Positions 24,541 to 33,153 of a stretch of 64,000 nt of DNA are shown here, in pieces. The stretch comes from Streptomyces avidinii (GTDB taxonomy: Bacteria; Actinomycetota; Actinomycetes; Streptomycetales; Streptomycetaceae): contig NZ_BMVL01000013.1 in the NCBI RefSeq assembly GCF_014650695.1, forward strand, positions 96,720 through 160,719. Direction: 5' to 3'. The notes under the pieces are model-generated. The model had not been told where the DNA came from. It ran no database searches and saw only the letters and a list, made by a program, of their open reading frames with translations. The position numbers and the translations under genes are program-made. Every line of letters begins with the position of its first letter. Position 1 is the stretch's first letter.

Positions 24541-24619
24541 GGCATGACGTGAGTGGCGAACCCGACAAGCCGGGCGTAAGCATTCCGCTTCCGCCGGTGC
24601 CGACCTACCGTTGCTGCCC

Positions 24620-26236
24620 ATGCGGTTCCCCCTCATGAGCGCTCGGCGCCTCGGGCTGCCCAGACGGGCCGTCTCCCAGATCCTGCTGACGCAGCTGGCC
24701 ATCGCCGCCGGGGTCGTGGCCCTGGCAACCGGACTCTTCCTGGCGCCCCTGAGCGCCCAGCTCGACGACCAGGCCATGCGGCGCGCCCTGGCCATCGCGC
24801 AGAGCACCGCGGCCGACCCCGAGATGGCCTCCGGGCTGCTGGGCTCCGGGGCCTCGGCCGACAGCCCCGTGCAGGCCTCGGCCGAGCGGATCCGACGGGC
24901 CACCGGAGCCGAGTACGTGGTGGTGCTCGACCTGGACGGCATCCGCCGCTCGCACCCGACGGCCGACCGGATCGGGCTGCCCGTCTCCACCGACCCGAGC
25001 GACGCGCTGGCGGGGCGCGAGGTGATGGAGATCGACGACGGAACCCTGGGCCGCACCGCCCGCGGCAAGGTCCCGCTCCTCGCGGCCGACGGCGAGATCG
25101 TCGGCGCCGTCTCGGTCGGCATCGCCTACGACAGCGTCCGCGACCGGCTGCTCGGCACGATCCCCGGTCTGCTCGCCTATGCCGGAGGCGCCCTCGCGGC
25201 GGGCGCCCTCGCCGCGTACCTGCTCTCCCGCAGGATCCAGCGGCAGACCCGCGACCTGGCCTTCTCGGACATCGCCGGCCTGCTCGCCGAACGCGAAGCC
25301 ATGCTGCACTCCATCCGCGAGGGCGTGATCGCCCTCGCCCCGGACGGGCGGGTCCGCCTGGTCAACGACGAGGCCGCCCGCCTGCTGGGGCTCGCCCCGG
25401 ATGTCACCGACCACTGCGCCGGGCGCCCGCTGGACGACGTACTCGGTGCGGGCCGCACCGCGGACGTCCTGTCGGGCCGCGTCACCGGCCGGGACCTGCT
25501 CACCGTCCAGGGCCCCCGGGTGCTGGTGGCCAACCGCATGCCCACCGAGGACGGCGGCGCCGTCGCCACCCTGCGCGACCGCACCGAGCTGGAGCACCTG
25601 GGCCGCGAACTCGACTCGACCCGGGGTCTGATCGATGCCCTGCGCGCGCAGGACCACGAGCACGCCAACCGCCTCCACACCCTCCTCGGTCTGCTGGAGC
25701 TGGGGCTGCACGAGGAGGCGGTGGAGTTCGTGACCGAGGTCGCCGGGGTGCACCGCACGACCGCCGAACAGGTCACCGAGAAGGTCCACGACCCGCTGCT
25801 GGCCGCCCTTCTGGTGGGCAAGGCGACCGTCGCGGCCGAGCGCGGCGTCCCCCTGCGGCTCGCGGGAACCACCCTCCTCCCCGACCGCCTGGTGGACCCG
25901 GGCGGTCTCGTCACGATCCTCGGCAACCTCGTGGACAACGCCCTCGACGCGGCGGCCGGTTCGGCGGCGCCCCTGGTCGAGGTGGAGCTGCACGCCGAGG
26001 GCCGTACCGCCGTGCTGCGGGTGCGCGACAGCGGCCCCGGGGTGCCTGCCGCGCGCCGCGAGGAGATCTTCACGGAGGGCTGGTCGACCAAGCAGCCCAG
26101 GGCCCACCGCGAGCGCGGACTGGGCCTCGCCCTCGTGCGCCGCCTCGCGGAGCGGCAGGGCGGCAGCGTCCGGGCCGGTGAAGCAGCGGACGGAGGGGCG
26201 GAGTTCTCCGTCGTACTCCCGGAGGCCCTGCGATGA
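24620..26236 (+). CDS. Sensor histidine kinase, CitA/DcuS-like
   Basis: A 538-residue membrane sensor kinase. The first transmembrane helix is about residues 15-40. The extracytoplasmic PDC-like domain includes GAEYVVVLDLDGIRRSHPTADRIG, a signature of CitA/DcuS sensors of di- and tricarboxylates. A second helix (about 175-200) leads to a PAS domain (HSIREGVIALAPDGRVRLVN). The phosphoacceptor region is QDHEHANRLHTLLGLLELG, followed by the N-box NLVDNALDAA and DSGPGVP in the ATPase. ATG 24620 is preferred to TTG 24611. The stop overlaps the response regulator start (ATGA). The convergent symporter operon is a candidate target (inference). Confidence 0.9.
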   Translation: MRFPLMSARRLGLPRRAVSQILLTQLAIAAGVVALATGLFLAPLSAQLDDQAMRRALAIAQSTAADPEMASGLLGSGASADSPVQASAERIRRATGAEYVVVLDLDGIRRSHPTADRIGLPVSTDPSDALAGREVMEIDDGTLGRTARGKVPLLAADGEIVGAVSVGIAYDSVRDRLLGTIPGLLAYAGGALAAGALAAYLLSRRIQRQTRDLAFSDIAGLLAEREAMLHSIREGVIALAPDGRVRLVNDEAARLLGLAPDVTDHCAGRPLDDVLGAGRTADVLSGRVTGRDLLTVQGPRVLVANRMPTEDGGAVATLRDRTELEHLGRELDSTRGLIDALRAQDHEHANRLHTLLGLLELGLHEEAVEFVTEVAGVHRTTAEQVTEKVHDPLLAALLVGKATVAAERGVPLRLAGTTLLPDRLVDPGGLVTILGNLVDNALDAAAGSAAPLVEVELHAEGRTAVLRVRDSGPGVPAARREEIFTEGWSTKQPRAHRERGLGLALVRRLAERQGGSVRAGEAADGGAEFSVVLPEALR

Positions 26237-26943
26237 GCGAGACCCCGAGCAGGGTTCACGTCGTACTGGTCGTCGACGACGACACGCGTGTTGCCCGGAT
26301 CAACGCGGCGTACGTGGCGAAGGTTCCCGGGTTCCGGGTGACGGCGCAGGCGCATTCCGCGGCCGAGGCCCTGGAGTTCCTCGCCACGCATCCGGTGGAC
26401 CTCGTCCTCCTGGACCACTACCTGCCCGACGAGAACGGCCTGGACCTGGTCCGGCGCCTGCGCCAACTCGGCCACCGCACCGACGTGATCATGGTCACCG
26501 CCGCCCGCGACCTCGCCACCGTGCAGGCCGCGATGCGGCTCGGCGCCCTGCAGTACCTCGTCAAGCCCTTCACCTTCGCCGGGCTGCGTACCCGGCTGGA
26601 GGCCTACGCGTCCCTGCGCCGCGCCCTGGACACCGGAGGTGAGGCCGAGCAGGCAGAGGTGGACCGGATCTTCGGCGCGCTCGCCACCGCGGGGTCCTCG
26701 AACGATCTGCCCAAGGGCCACTCCACCACCACCGCGGAACTGGTCCGCCAGGTCCTGCTGTCCGCCGAGGGACCCTTGTCCACCCAGCAGATCGCCGACC
26801 GAGCCGGCATCAGCCGCCAGACCGCCCAGCGCTACGTCAAGCTCCTCGAACGCACCGCCCGGGTCAGCCTCGCCCTGCGCTACGGCGAGACCGGCCGCCC
26901 CGAGCACCGCTACACCTGGCTGCCGTCGGAGGGGCCGGCCTGA
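26233..26943 (+). CDS. Response regulator, CitB/DcuR-like
   Basis: A 236-residue response regulator. The receiver domain (about 10-125) has the acidic pocket VVDDD, the phosphoacceptor Asp in VLLDHYLPDENGL and the lysine in LQYLVKPFTF. The C-terminal DNA-binding part (about 170-230) carries a helix-turn-helix STQQIADRAGISRQTAQRY, as in CitB/DcuR regulators of carboxylate metabolism. The start overlaps the kinase stop, giving a co-translated two-component pair. It converges with the symporter gene across only six bases. Confidence 0.9.
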   Translation: MSETPSRVHVVLVVDDDTRVARINAAYVAKVPGFRVTAQAHSAAEALEFLATHPVDLVLLDHYLPDENGLDLVRRLRQLGHRTDVIMVTAARDLATVQAAMRLGALQYLVKPFTFAGLRTRLEAYASLRRALDTGGEAEQAEVDRIFGALATAGSSNDLPKGHSTTTAELVRQVLLSAEGPLSTQQIADRAGISRQTAQRYVKLLERTARVSLALRYGETGRPEHRYTWLPSEGPA

Positions 26944-26949
26944 CCGCGC

Positions 26950-28542
26950 TCAGACGGCTCCGGCACCGGTCAGCGAACGAACCTCCGTCTCCGCGTGCTT
27001 CGCCTCGTCCGGTTCCTCGTGCGAGGTGACCGTGCCCAGCCAGCCGGCCAGGAAGCCCAGCGGGATCGAGACGATCCCCGGGTTCTGGAGCGGGAAGTAC
27101 TGGAAGTCCACCCCGGGGAAGAGGGACTCCGGGCTGCCCGACACCACCGGCGAGACCAGCACGAGCAGCACCGACGGAATCAGGCCGCCGTACACCGACC
27201 AGACGGCTCCGCGGGTGGTGAAGCCGCGCCAGAAGAGCGAGTACAGCAGGACCGGCAGATTGGCGGAGGCCGCCACCGCGAAGGCCAGCCCCACCAGGAA
27301 CGCCACGTTCAGGTTCTGGGCGAGCAGCCCGAGGGCGATCGCGACCGCCCCGATGCCGACGGCGGCGACCCTGGCCACCGCGACCTCGCTGCGCTGCCTG
27401 GCGTGCCGGCGCTTGAGGGAGGCGTACAGGTCGTGTGCCACGGAGGCCGAGGAAGCCAGGGTGATACCGGCGACCACGGCCAGGATGGTGGCGAAGGCGA
27501 TGGCGGCGACGAAGGCGAACAGCACCGCGCCCCCGGTCGAGCCCGCGCCCCCGCCGAGGAAGGCGGCCAGCAGCGGAACGGCCGTGTTCCCGGAGGCGTT
27601 GGAGGCCCGCACCGCGTCCGGACCCACCAGGGCCGCCGCCCCGAAGCCGAGCACGATGGTCATCAGGTAGAAGCCGCCGATCAGCGCGATCGCCCACACG
27701 ACCGAGCGGCGGGCGGCCCGCGCGGTGGGCACGGTGTAGAAGCGCGACAAGATGTGCGGCAGCCCGGCCGTCCCCAGGACCAGCGCGAGACCGAGGCTCA
27801 TGAAGTCGATGCGGGCGGTCCAGTCCCCGCCGTACTTGAGGCCGGGGCTCAGGAACGCCCGGCCGTGCCCGCTGCGGTCGGCGGCGCTGGTGAGCAGCTG
27901 GTCGAAGTTCCCGTGGAAGCGCAGCAGCACGAGCACGGTCAGGGTGATCGCCCCGCCCATCAGCAGCACGGCCTTCACGATCTGGATCCAGGTGGTGGCC
28001 CGCATCCCGCCGAAGGACACGTAGACCACCATCAGCGCCCCGACCCCGACCACGGTGAGGGTCCGTGCGACGGGGCCCGAACTCCCGAGCAGCAGGCCGA
28101 CGAGACTGCCCGCGCCGACCATCTGCGCGATGAGGTAGAGGACGGAGACGACGACCGAGGAGGTGCCGGCCGCGATCCGGACCGGACGCTCGCTCATCCG
28201 GGCGGCGACCACGTCGGCGAGGGTGAAGCGCCCGCAGTTGCGGACCAGTTCGGCGACGAGGAACAGCACCACGAGCCAGGCCACGAGGAAGCCCACCGAG
28301 TAGAGCAGACCGTCGTAGCCGAAGAGGGCGATGAGACCGGAGATGCCGAGGAAGGAGGCGGCGGACATGTAGTCGCCCGCGATGGCGAAACCGTTCTCCA
28401 TGGGGGAGAACAACCGCCCGCCCGCATAGAACTCCTCGGCCGACCCGTGCCGGTTCCGGCTCACCCAGGTGGTGATGCCGAGGGTCACCGCGATGAAGAG
28501 GCTGAAGAGGATCAGCGCGAGGGTCTGGTGCTCGGTGGTCAC
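26950..28542 (-). CDS. Sodium:solute symporter family transporter, acetate-type (ActP-like)
   Basis: A 530-residue membrane protein of the SSS family with about 13 hydrophobic helices. Landmarks are SRNRHGSAEEFYAGGRLF, GDYMSAASFLGISGLIA, TLADVVAARM and GTAGLPHILSRFYTVP, closest in look to cation/acetate symporters. GTG 28542 overlaps the stop of the DUF485 gene (GTGA). DUF485 plus ActP is the typical acetate-uptake pair. The substrate could be acetate, pyruvate or another short carboxylate. The facing CitA/CitB-like two-component system is the obvious candidate controller. Confidence 0.88.
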   Translation of the reverse strand: MTTEHQTLALILFSLFIAVTLGITTWVSRNRHGSAEEFYAGGRLFSPMENGFAIAGDYMSAASFLGISGLIALFGYDGLLYSVGFLVAWLVVLFLVAELVRNCGRFTLADVVAARMSERPVRIAAGTSSVVVSVLYLIAQMVGAGSLVGLLLGSSGPVARTLTVVGVGALMVVYVSFGGMRATTWIQIVKAVLLMGGAITLTVLVLLRFHGNFDQLLTSAADRSGHGRAFLSPGLKYGGDWTARIDFMSLGLALVLGTAGLPHILSRFYTVPTARAARRSVVWAIALIGGFYLMTIVLGFGAAALVGPDAVRASNASGNTAVPLLAAFLGGGAGSTGGAVLFAFVAAIAFATILAVVAGITLASSASVAHDLYASLKRRHARQRSEVAVARVAAVGIGAVAIALGLLAQNLNVAFLVGLAFAVAASANLPVLLYSLFWRGFTTRGAVWSVYGGLIPSVLLVLVSPVVSGSPESLFPGVDFQYFPLQNPGIVSIPLGFLAGWLGTVTSHEEPDEAKHAETEVRSLTGAGAV

Positions 28543-29027
28543 CGGCCCGCCCTCCTCGCCCGGGTCCGCTCCTGGCCGCGTTCCTGTTCGAAGACGGTCC
28601 ACCGCAGGTCGAGCGCGGCCCGGTCCCGGCGCAGCCGCGCGTGCCGGGCGTACGCCCAGGTCAGCAGGAAGGTGCTGAGGAACTGGCCGAGGCCCGCCAG
28701 CATCGCCACGTTGACCGCTCCCACCACGGGCCGGGCCATCAGGCCGGGCGCCGCGGTGGCGGCGACCACGTAGGCGACGTACCAGAGGAAGAACCCGGTG
28801 GTGGCGGGGACGACGAACCTGCGGTAGCGGCTGCGGACCTCCTGGAAGGCCGCACTGCGCTGCACTTCGAGGTAGATGTCGGATGCGCCGGGCGCGGGGC
28901 GTCCACCGCCGGGGGCCGGGGCCGGCTGGGACGTTTCCTCACCCTCGCCCCACCCGACGGCGAGCGCGTCGTACCAGGGGTCGTCCAACCGGATCGTTCC
29001 GGTATCACGACCTTCGTGCTTGTCCAC
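28539..29027 (-). CDS. DUF485 domain membrane protein
   Basis: A 162-residue protein with an N-terminal Pro/Gly-rich hydrophilic arm and a DUF485 domain. VQRSAAFQEVRSRYRRFV precedes two transmembrane helices (about 70-90 and 105-130). DUF485 proteins are encoded directly before ActP-type symporters (YjcH-ActP in E. coli) and are thought to assist or modulate uptake. Translational coupling to the symporter supports that role. The start is ATG 29027. Confidence 0.87.
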   Translation of the reverse strand: MDKHEGRDTGTIRLDDPWYDALAVGWGEGEETSQPAPAPGGGRPAPGASDIYLEVQRSAAFQEVRSRYRRFVVPATTGFFLWYVAYVVAATAAPGLMARPVVGAVNVAMLAGLGQFLSTFLLTWAYARHARLRRDRAALDLRWTVFEQERGQERTRARRAGR

Positions 29028-29100
29028 CGAACTCTCCTTGTCCGCTGCCGCATTGGCTGCGTGCCCACAAGGATGTGCGGAATCGGCCCTTTCCGGACTG

Positions 29101-29154
29101 GTGTACCGGCGCTCTTCACTCCAACAGGTGATGGAGCGAAGGGCGCCGGTGTGC
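29101..29154. terminator. Long hairpin between parE and the DUF485 gene
   Basis: Positions 29105-29123 pair with 29132-29150 over 19 bp with two T-G oppositions and an eight-base loop; four more flanking positions can pair with wobbles. The position fits a parE terminator, but the two wobbles are G-U only in a plus-strand transcript and become A-C mismatches in the minus-strand parE transcript. Confidence 0.65.
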
Positions 29155-29204
29155 CGTGTCGCCTTCGGTGCCCGTCTCTGCCGGTGGGTCCGGCAGCAGC
29201 CGGA

Positions 29205-31325
29205 TCAGGCGTCGATGCGCGAGCGGTCCAGGGTCGCCGCGGAGCTCGTGATGAACTCCTTGCGCGGGGCCACCTCATTGCCCATGAGCAGGTCGAAGAC
29301 CTGCTCGGCCGAGTCCAGGTCGCCGATGTTGATCCGGCGCAGGGTGCGGAAGCGGGGGTCCATGGTGGTCTCCGCCAGCTGGTCCGCGTCCATCTCGCCG
29401 AGGCCCTTGTAGCGCTGGATCGAGTCCTTGTACCGGATGTTCTTGCGCTGGTACTCCAGCAGGGTCTGGCGCAGCTCGTTGTCCGAGTACGTGTAGACGT
29501 ACTTGTCCTGGCCCTTCTTCGGCTGGACCAGCTCGATCCGGTGCAGCGGCGGTACGGCCGCGAAGACCCGGCCGGCCTCGACCATCGGACGCATGTACCG
29601 CTGGAAGAGCGTGAGCAGCAGGCAGCGGATGTGCGCGCCGTCGACGTCGGCGTCCACGAGCAGCACGATCTTGCCGTACCGCGCGGCGTCGATGTCGAAG
29701 GTCCGGCCCGAGCCGGCTCCTATGACCTGGATGATCGCCCCGCACTCGGCGTTCTTGAGCATGTCCGAGATCGAGGACTTCTGGACGTTGAGGATCTTGC
29801 CGCGGATGGGCAGGAGCGCCTGGAACTCCGAGTTACGGGCGAGCTTCGCGGTGCCGAGGGCGGAGTCGCCCTCGACGATGAAGAGCTCGCTGCGGTCGAC
29901 GTCGTCGCTGCGGCAGTCGGCCAGCTTGGCGGGGAGCGAGGAGGTCTCCAGCGCGGTCTTGCGTCGCTGCGCCTCCTTGTGCTGACGGGCCGCGATCCGG
30001 GTCCGGGCGGCCGCGACGATCTTCTCCATCACGGCGCGGGCCTGCTGCTTGTCGTCGCGCTTGGTGGAGGTCAGGAAGGCCTTGAGCTCCTTGGCGACCA
30101 CGGCGGCGACGATCCGGGTGGCCGCGGAGGTGCCGAGCACCTCCTTGGTCTGGCCCTCGAACTGCGGCTCGGCGAGGCGGACGGTGACGACGGCCGTCAT
30201 GCCCTCCATCGCGTCGTCCTTGACGACGTCGTCCTCGGCGACGCGCAGCAGCTTGGCCGAGCGCAGGACCTCGTTGACGGTCTTGGCGACCGAGCGCTCG
30301 AAGCCGGAGACGTGGGTGCCGCCCTTGGGGGTGGCGATGATGTTCACGAAGGACTTGACGTTGGTCTCGTACCCCGTGCCCCAGCGCAGGGCGATGTCCA
30401 CGCCGAGCTCGCGGGTGACCTCGGTGGGGGTCATGTGGCCGCGGTCGTCGAGGACCGGGACGGTCTCCTTGAAGGTGCCCGTGCCGGTCAGGCGCAGGAC
30501 GTCGCAGGCGGCCTTGTCCTGGGCGAGGTACTCGCAGAATTCGCTGATGCCGCCGTCGAAACGGAAGGTCTCCTCGGTCTTGCCGGCCCCGTCGATGCCG
30601 CGCTCGTCGCGGACGACCAGGGTCAGGCCGGGGACGAGGAAGGCGGTCTGGCGGGCTCGCTGGTAGAGCGTCTCCAGGTTGAGCCGGGCGTCCTTGAGGA
30701 AGATCTGGCGGTCGGCCCAGTAGCGGACCCGGGTGCCGGTCTTGCCCTTGGCGACCCGCTTGACCTTGCGGAGACCGTTGGCCGGGTCGAAGGGGCTCTC
30801 GGAGCCCTGCTCGGTGAACATTCCCGGCACGCCGCGGCGGAAGCTGATGGCGTGGGTCGCGCTGTTGCGGTCGACCTCGACGTCGAGGCGGGCGGAGAGG
30901 GCGTTGACCACGGAGGCGCCGACGCCGTGCAGGCCGCCGGAGGCCGCGTACGAGCCACCGCCGAACTTGCCGCCTGCGTGCAGCTTGGTCATGACGACCT
31001 CGATGCCGGACAGGCCGGTCTTGGGCTCGACGTCCACGGGGATGCCGCGGCCGTTGTCCCGGACCTCGACGGAGGCGTCCTCGTGGAGGATCACCTCGAT
31101 GTGGTCGCAGTAGCCGCCCAGGGCCTCGTCGACGGAGTTGTCGATGATCTCCCAGAGGCAGTGCATGAGGCCCCGGCTGTCGGTCGAGCCGATGTACATG
31201 CCGGGACGCTTGCGGACGGCCTCCAGCCCCTCGAGGACGAGCAGGTGCCGCGCGGTGTAGTTGGAACCGTCCCGGTCTGCTCCGGACAGCAGCGCGCTGG
31301 AAGGCACGGACGTGTCGGCGGTCAC
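29205..31325 (-). CDS. parE: DNA topoisomerase IV subunit B (ParE)
   Basis: A 706-residue ATPase subunit of a type IIA topoisomerase. The GHKL ATP site shows IIDNSVDEALGG, DNGRGIP and GLHGVGASVVNALS. The TOPRIM domain shows IVEGDSALG and VDADVDGAHIRCLL, and the C-terminus has RYKGLGEMDADQL. GTG 31325 has GAGGAG eight bases upstream; the longer frame upstream has no family match. It partners the parC product at 15414-17870. Its separation from gyrA/dnaN context supports ParE over GyrB. Confidence 0.92.
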   Translation of the reverse strand: MTADTSVPSSALLSGADRDGSNYTARHLLVLEGLEAVRKRPGMYIGSTDSRGLMHCLWEIIDNSVDEALGGYCDHIEVILHEDASVEVRDNGRGIPVDVEPKTGLSGIEVVMTKLHAGGKFGGGSYAASGGLHGVGASVVNALSARLDVEVDRNSATHAISFRRGVPGMFTEQGSESPFDPANGLRKVKRVAKGKTGTRVRYWADRQIFLKDARLNLETLYQRARQTAFLVPGLTLVVRDERGIDGAGKTEETFRFDGGISEFCEYLAQDKAACDVLRLTGTGTFKETVPVLDDRGHMTPTEVTRELGVDIALRWGTGYETNVKSFVNIIATPKGGTHVSGFERSVAKTVNEVLRSAKLLRVAEDDVVKDDAMEGMTAVVTVRLAEPQFEGQTKEVLGTSAATRIVAAVVAKELKAFLTSTKRDDKQQARAVMEKIVAAARTRIAARQHKEAQRRKTALETSSLPAKLADCRSDDVDRSELFIVEGDSALGTAKLARNSEFQALLPIRGKILNVQKSSISDMLKNAECGAIIQVIGAGSGRTFDIDAARYGKIVLLVDADVDGAHIRCLLLTLFQRYMRPMVEAGRVFAAVPPLHRIELVQPKKGQDKYVYTYSDNELRQTLLEYQRKNIRYKDSIQRYKGLGEMDADQLAETTMDPRFRTLRRINIGDLDSAEQVFDLLMGNEVAPRKEFITSSAATLDRSRIDA

Positions 31326-31773
31326 GCAGTTCGCTCCTCGCTGAATTTCTTTTCTGGCCCGGTGGGGCGCAGGGGTGGCTCGGGTGCCGCTCGAAGGGTA
31401 CCGAGGCCAGGTAGAGCCGATGCAACGCCACCCTCGCGCATTCTTCAGCCTAGTGCAGATCCGCACGGATGTTCGATCCCCCAGGCGGGTGAAGGAAACA
31501 TCACGTTCCCTTCCGCGCATGAACCATTTAGGGTTCGGGCACGTCCTCATGAACAACCTGGCACTCTCGCCGGGGGAGGATGGAACTGCAACAAGCGCAC
31601 GACTGACAACGCGAAACCGTAAAGCAACGCAATACGGCTCCTTCGCCGCCAACCGGCAACAGCCGGCCAGCTTCGGAAGGAAGTTTCGAGGAAAAGCCGC
31701 GAGCGGGAACGTTTTCGGCCTGGTTGGATGTTGACCCTGGTACGACAGCTCGTCGAGCTAGAGAAGAGGCGAC
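31326..31773. other. Divergent intergenic region between parE and the small zinc-ribbon-like gene
   Basis: 448 bases without a convincing gene. It must hold the parE promoter (minus) and that of the small gene (plus). A TTGACC lies at 31733-31738, about 35 bases before the plus-strand start. A 6-1-6 palindrome, AGCTCG-T-CGAGCT (31747-31759), abuts the AGAAGAGG ribosome binding site and could form a small leader hairpin. Short plus-strand ORFs here look spurious. Confidence 0.4.
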
Positions 31774-32007
31774 GTGACTACTGTTCTGACACCCGCGACC
31801 CCGCTGACGGCCGCTGACCGATGCGACCGTTGCGGCGCCCAGGCATATCTGCGCGTCGTCCTGCTGAGCGGCGGTGAACTGCTCTTCTGCGCCCACCACG
31901 GTCGCAAGTTCGAGCCGGAACTCAAGAAGATCGCCGCGGAAATACAGGATGAGACCGAGCGGCTCACGTCCGCTCCGGCTGCCAATGCCGAACCCGAGGA
32001 CCGCTGA
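31774..32007 (+). CDS. Small DUF7455-like protein with cysteine/histidine cluster
   Basis: A 77-residue protein starting at GTG 31774. The sequence has CDRCGAQAY near residue 17 and FCAHHGRKF near residue 38, a CxxC...CxHH arrangement that could bind zinc, followed by an acidic helical tail. I recognise it as the actinobacterial family usually labelled DUF7455, conserved beside parE/hrdB in Streptomyces. The function is unknown. Ribosome binding site AGAAGAGG lies just upstream. Confidence 0.78.
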   Translation: MTTVLTPATPLTAADRCDRCGAQAYLRVVLLSGGELLFCAHHGRKFEPELKKIAAEIQDETERLTSAPAANAEPEDR

Positions 32008-32116
32008 CACAAGGCCTGCACCTCGCATCCGACGAGCCAGGACCGGCTAGGCCGGTCGACGGGCGGCACCCCTGAGACCCAGGGGTGCCGCCCGTCCTCA
32101 CGTCCGCAGCCCTCGG

Positions 32117-33043
32117 CTACCGCGTGCGATGCCCCTGTACGGGCCCTACGGCGGGCGCGGAGGCCCTGCGGGACCCCCACCGGACCTCCTGCACCTTCCC
32201 GGCCTGCGAGCCCGCCTGCGGGGCCAGCACGAAGTCGACCAGCGGGGCGATGCGCGTGTAGACGCCGGGACTGTCGGCGCGGCCGCATCCCCGCCCCCAC
32301 GAAACCAGGCCGATGAGCCGTCCCTGCGCCACCAGTGGCCCACCGCTGTCGCCCTGGCAGGCGTCCTTGCCGCCGTCGCCGTCCCCGGCGCACACCATGG
32401 ACTCGGGGCGGTACTGCCCGTCCGCATCCCCGGGATAGGCACGTACGCAGACCTCGTCCGCCAGTACGGTCACCGCAGCGGCCCGGAGCGCGTACGCGTA
32501 GTCACCGAAGCCGCTCGTGTCGCCCCAGCCGTACACCGCCGCCTCGGTTCCCGCCCCGTAGGCCCCGTGCCCGGTCTCCGCCATGGGCAGCACGTGGTGC
32601 GCCGGCACGGGCTCGGCCAGCTCCAGGACAGCGAGGTCCCCGGCATTGCTCACGGGGTCGTAGGCCGGGTTCACCCTTGCCCCGCGCACCGCGATCTCCC
32701 GGCCGTCGGCCGCCCTGAGCTCCGTACGCCCGGCGATCACCCGGAAGTCCGCCACGGATTCGACCGGGCCACCGAGCACCTGGGTGCCCAGACAGTGCGC
32801 CGCGGTCAGCACCCTCGTCGGGGCCACGACGACACCGCCGCAGAACTGCCCGCCGCGCGTACCCCCGAACCGGTCACGGCTGGCGAGGGCGACGACCCAG
32901 GGGCTGTCGGCCACCTTCACCGGCTTCCCGCCGATCACCACACTGTCCGCGGCCGCCTGCGGCACCTGGGCGAACGGCGCCGCGGCCGCTCCCGCCGCCA
33001 GGGTCAGCGCTCCCGCCAGAGCACGGGCAAAGGGACGACGCAT
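32117..33043 (-). CDS. Secreted trypsin-like serine protease (S1 family)
   Basis: A 308-residue exported chymotrypsin-fold protease. The signal peptide is about residues 1-32 (RALAGALTLAAGAAAAPFA, then AAADS). The catalytic triad is visible: His in VLTAAHCLG, Asp in NAGDLAVLEL and Ser in CQGDSGGPLV. Cysteines flank the expected disulfides, and the specificity-pocket Asp precedes ACQGDSGG, consistent with trypsin-like cleavage after basic residues. ATG 33043 follows AGGAGG by four bases. The last 35 residues are a hydrophilic tail. Monocistronic; converges with the small zinc-ribbon-like gene. Confidence 0.92.
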   Translation of the reverse strand: MRRPFARALAGALTLAAGAAAAPFAQVPQAAADSVVIGGKPVKVADSPWVVALASRDRFGGTRGGQFCGGVVVAPTRVLTAAHCLGTQVLGGPVESVADFRVIAGRTELRAADGREIAVRGARVNPAYDPVSNAGDLAVLELAEPVPAHHVLPMAETGHGAYGAGTEAAVYGWGDTSGFGDYAYALRAAAVTVLADEVCVRAYPGDADGQYRPESMVCAGDGDGGKDACQGDSGGPLVAQGRLIGLVSWGRGCGRADSPGVYTRIAPLVDFVLAPQAGSQAGKVQEVRWGSRRASAPAVGPVQGHRTR

Positions 33044-33093
33044 GAGGCCTCCTGACTCCGAGTGTGCATGACTCCACCCAGAGTGGGATGCCC

Positions 33094-33121
33094 GGTGGCC
33101 GAGCGCACCCGCGCGGCCACC
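33094..33121 (-). terminator. Terminator of hrdB
   Basis: A perfect 8-bp stem (GGTGGCCG at 33094-33101 with CGGCCACC at 33114-33121) and a 12-base loop, about 33 bases past the hrdB stop on the minus strand. Confidence 0.7.
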
Positions 33122-33153
33122 GTCGCACCGTCGCACCGTGGAAAGCCGGCCGG

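Noticed and set aside
31455..31475. Possible SOS box upstream of parE (TCGAACATCC on the minus strand)
   Set aside because: Only one half-site matches the LexA consensus; the second half is absent.
29205..31622. Long plus-strand frame opposite parE
   Set aside because: Low-complexity Gly/Val/Leu/Asp translation with no motif, mirrored from parE codon bias.
31375..31734. 119-codon plus-strand ORF in the parE leader region
   Set aside because: No ribosome binding site, no recognisable motif, and codon use unlike neighbouring genes.
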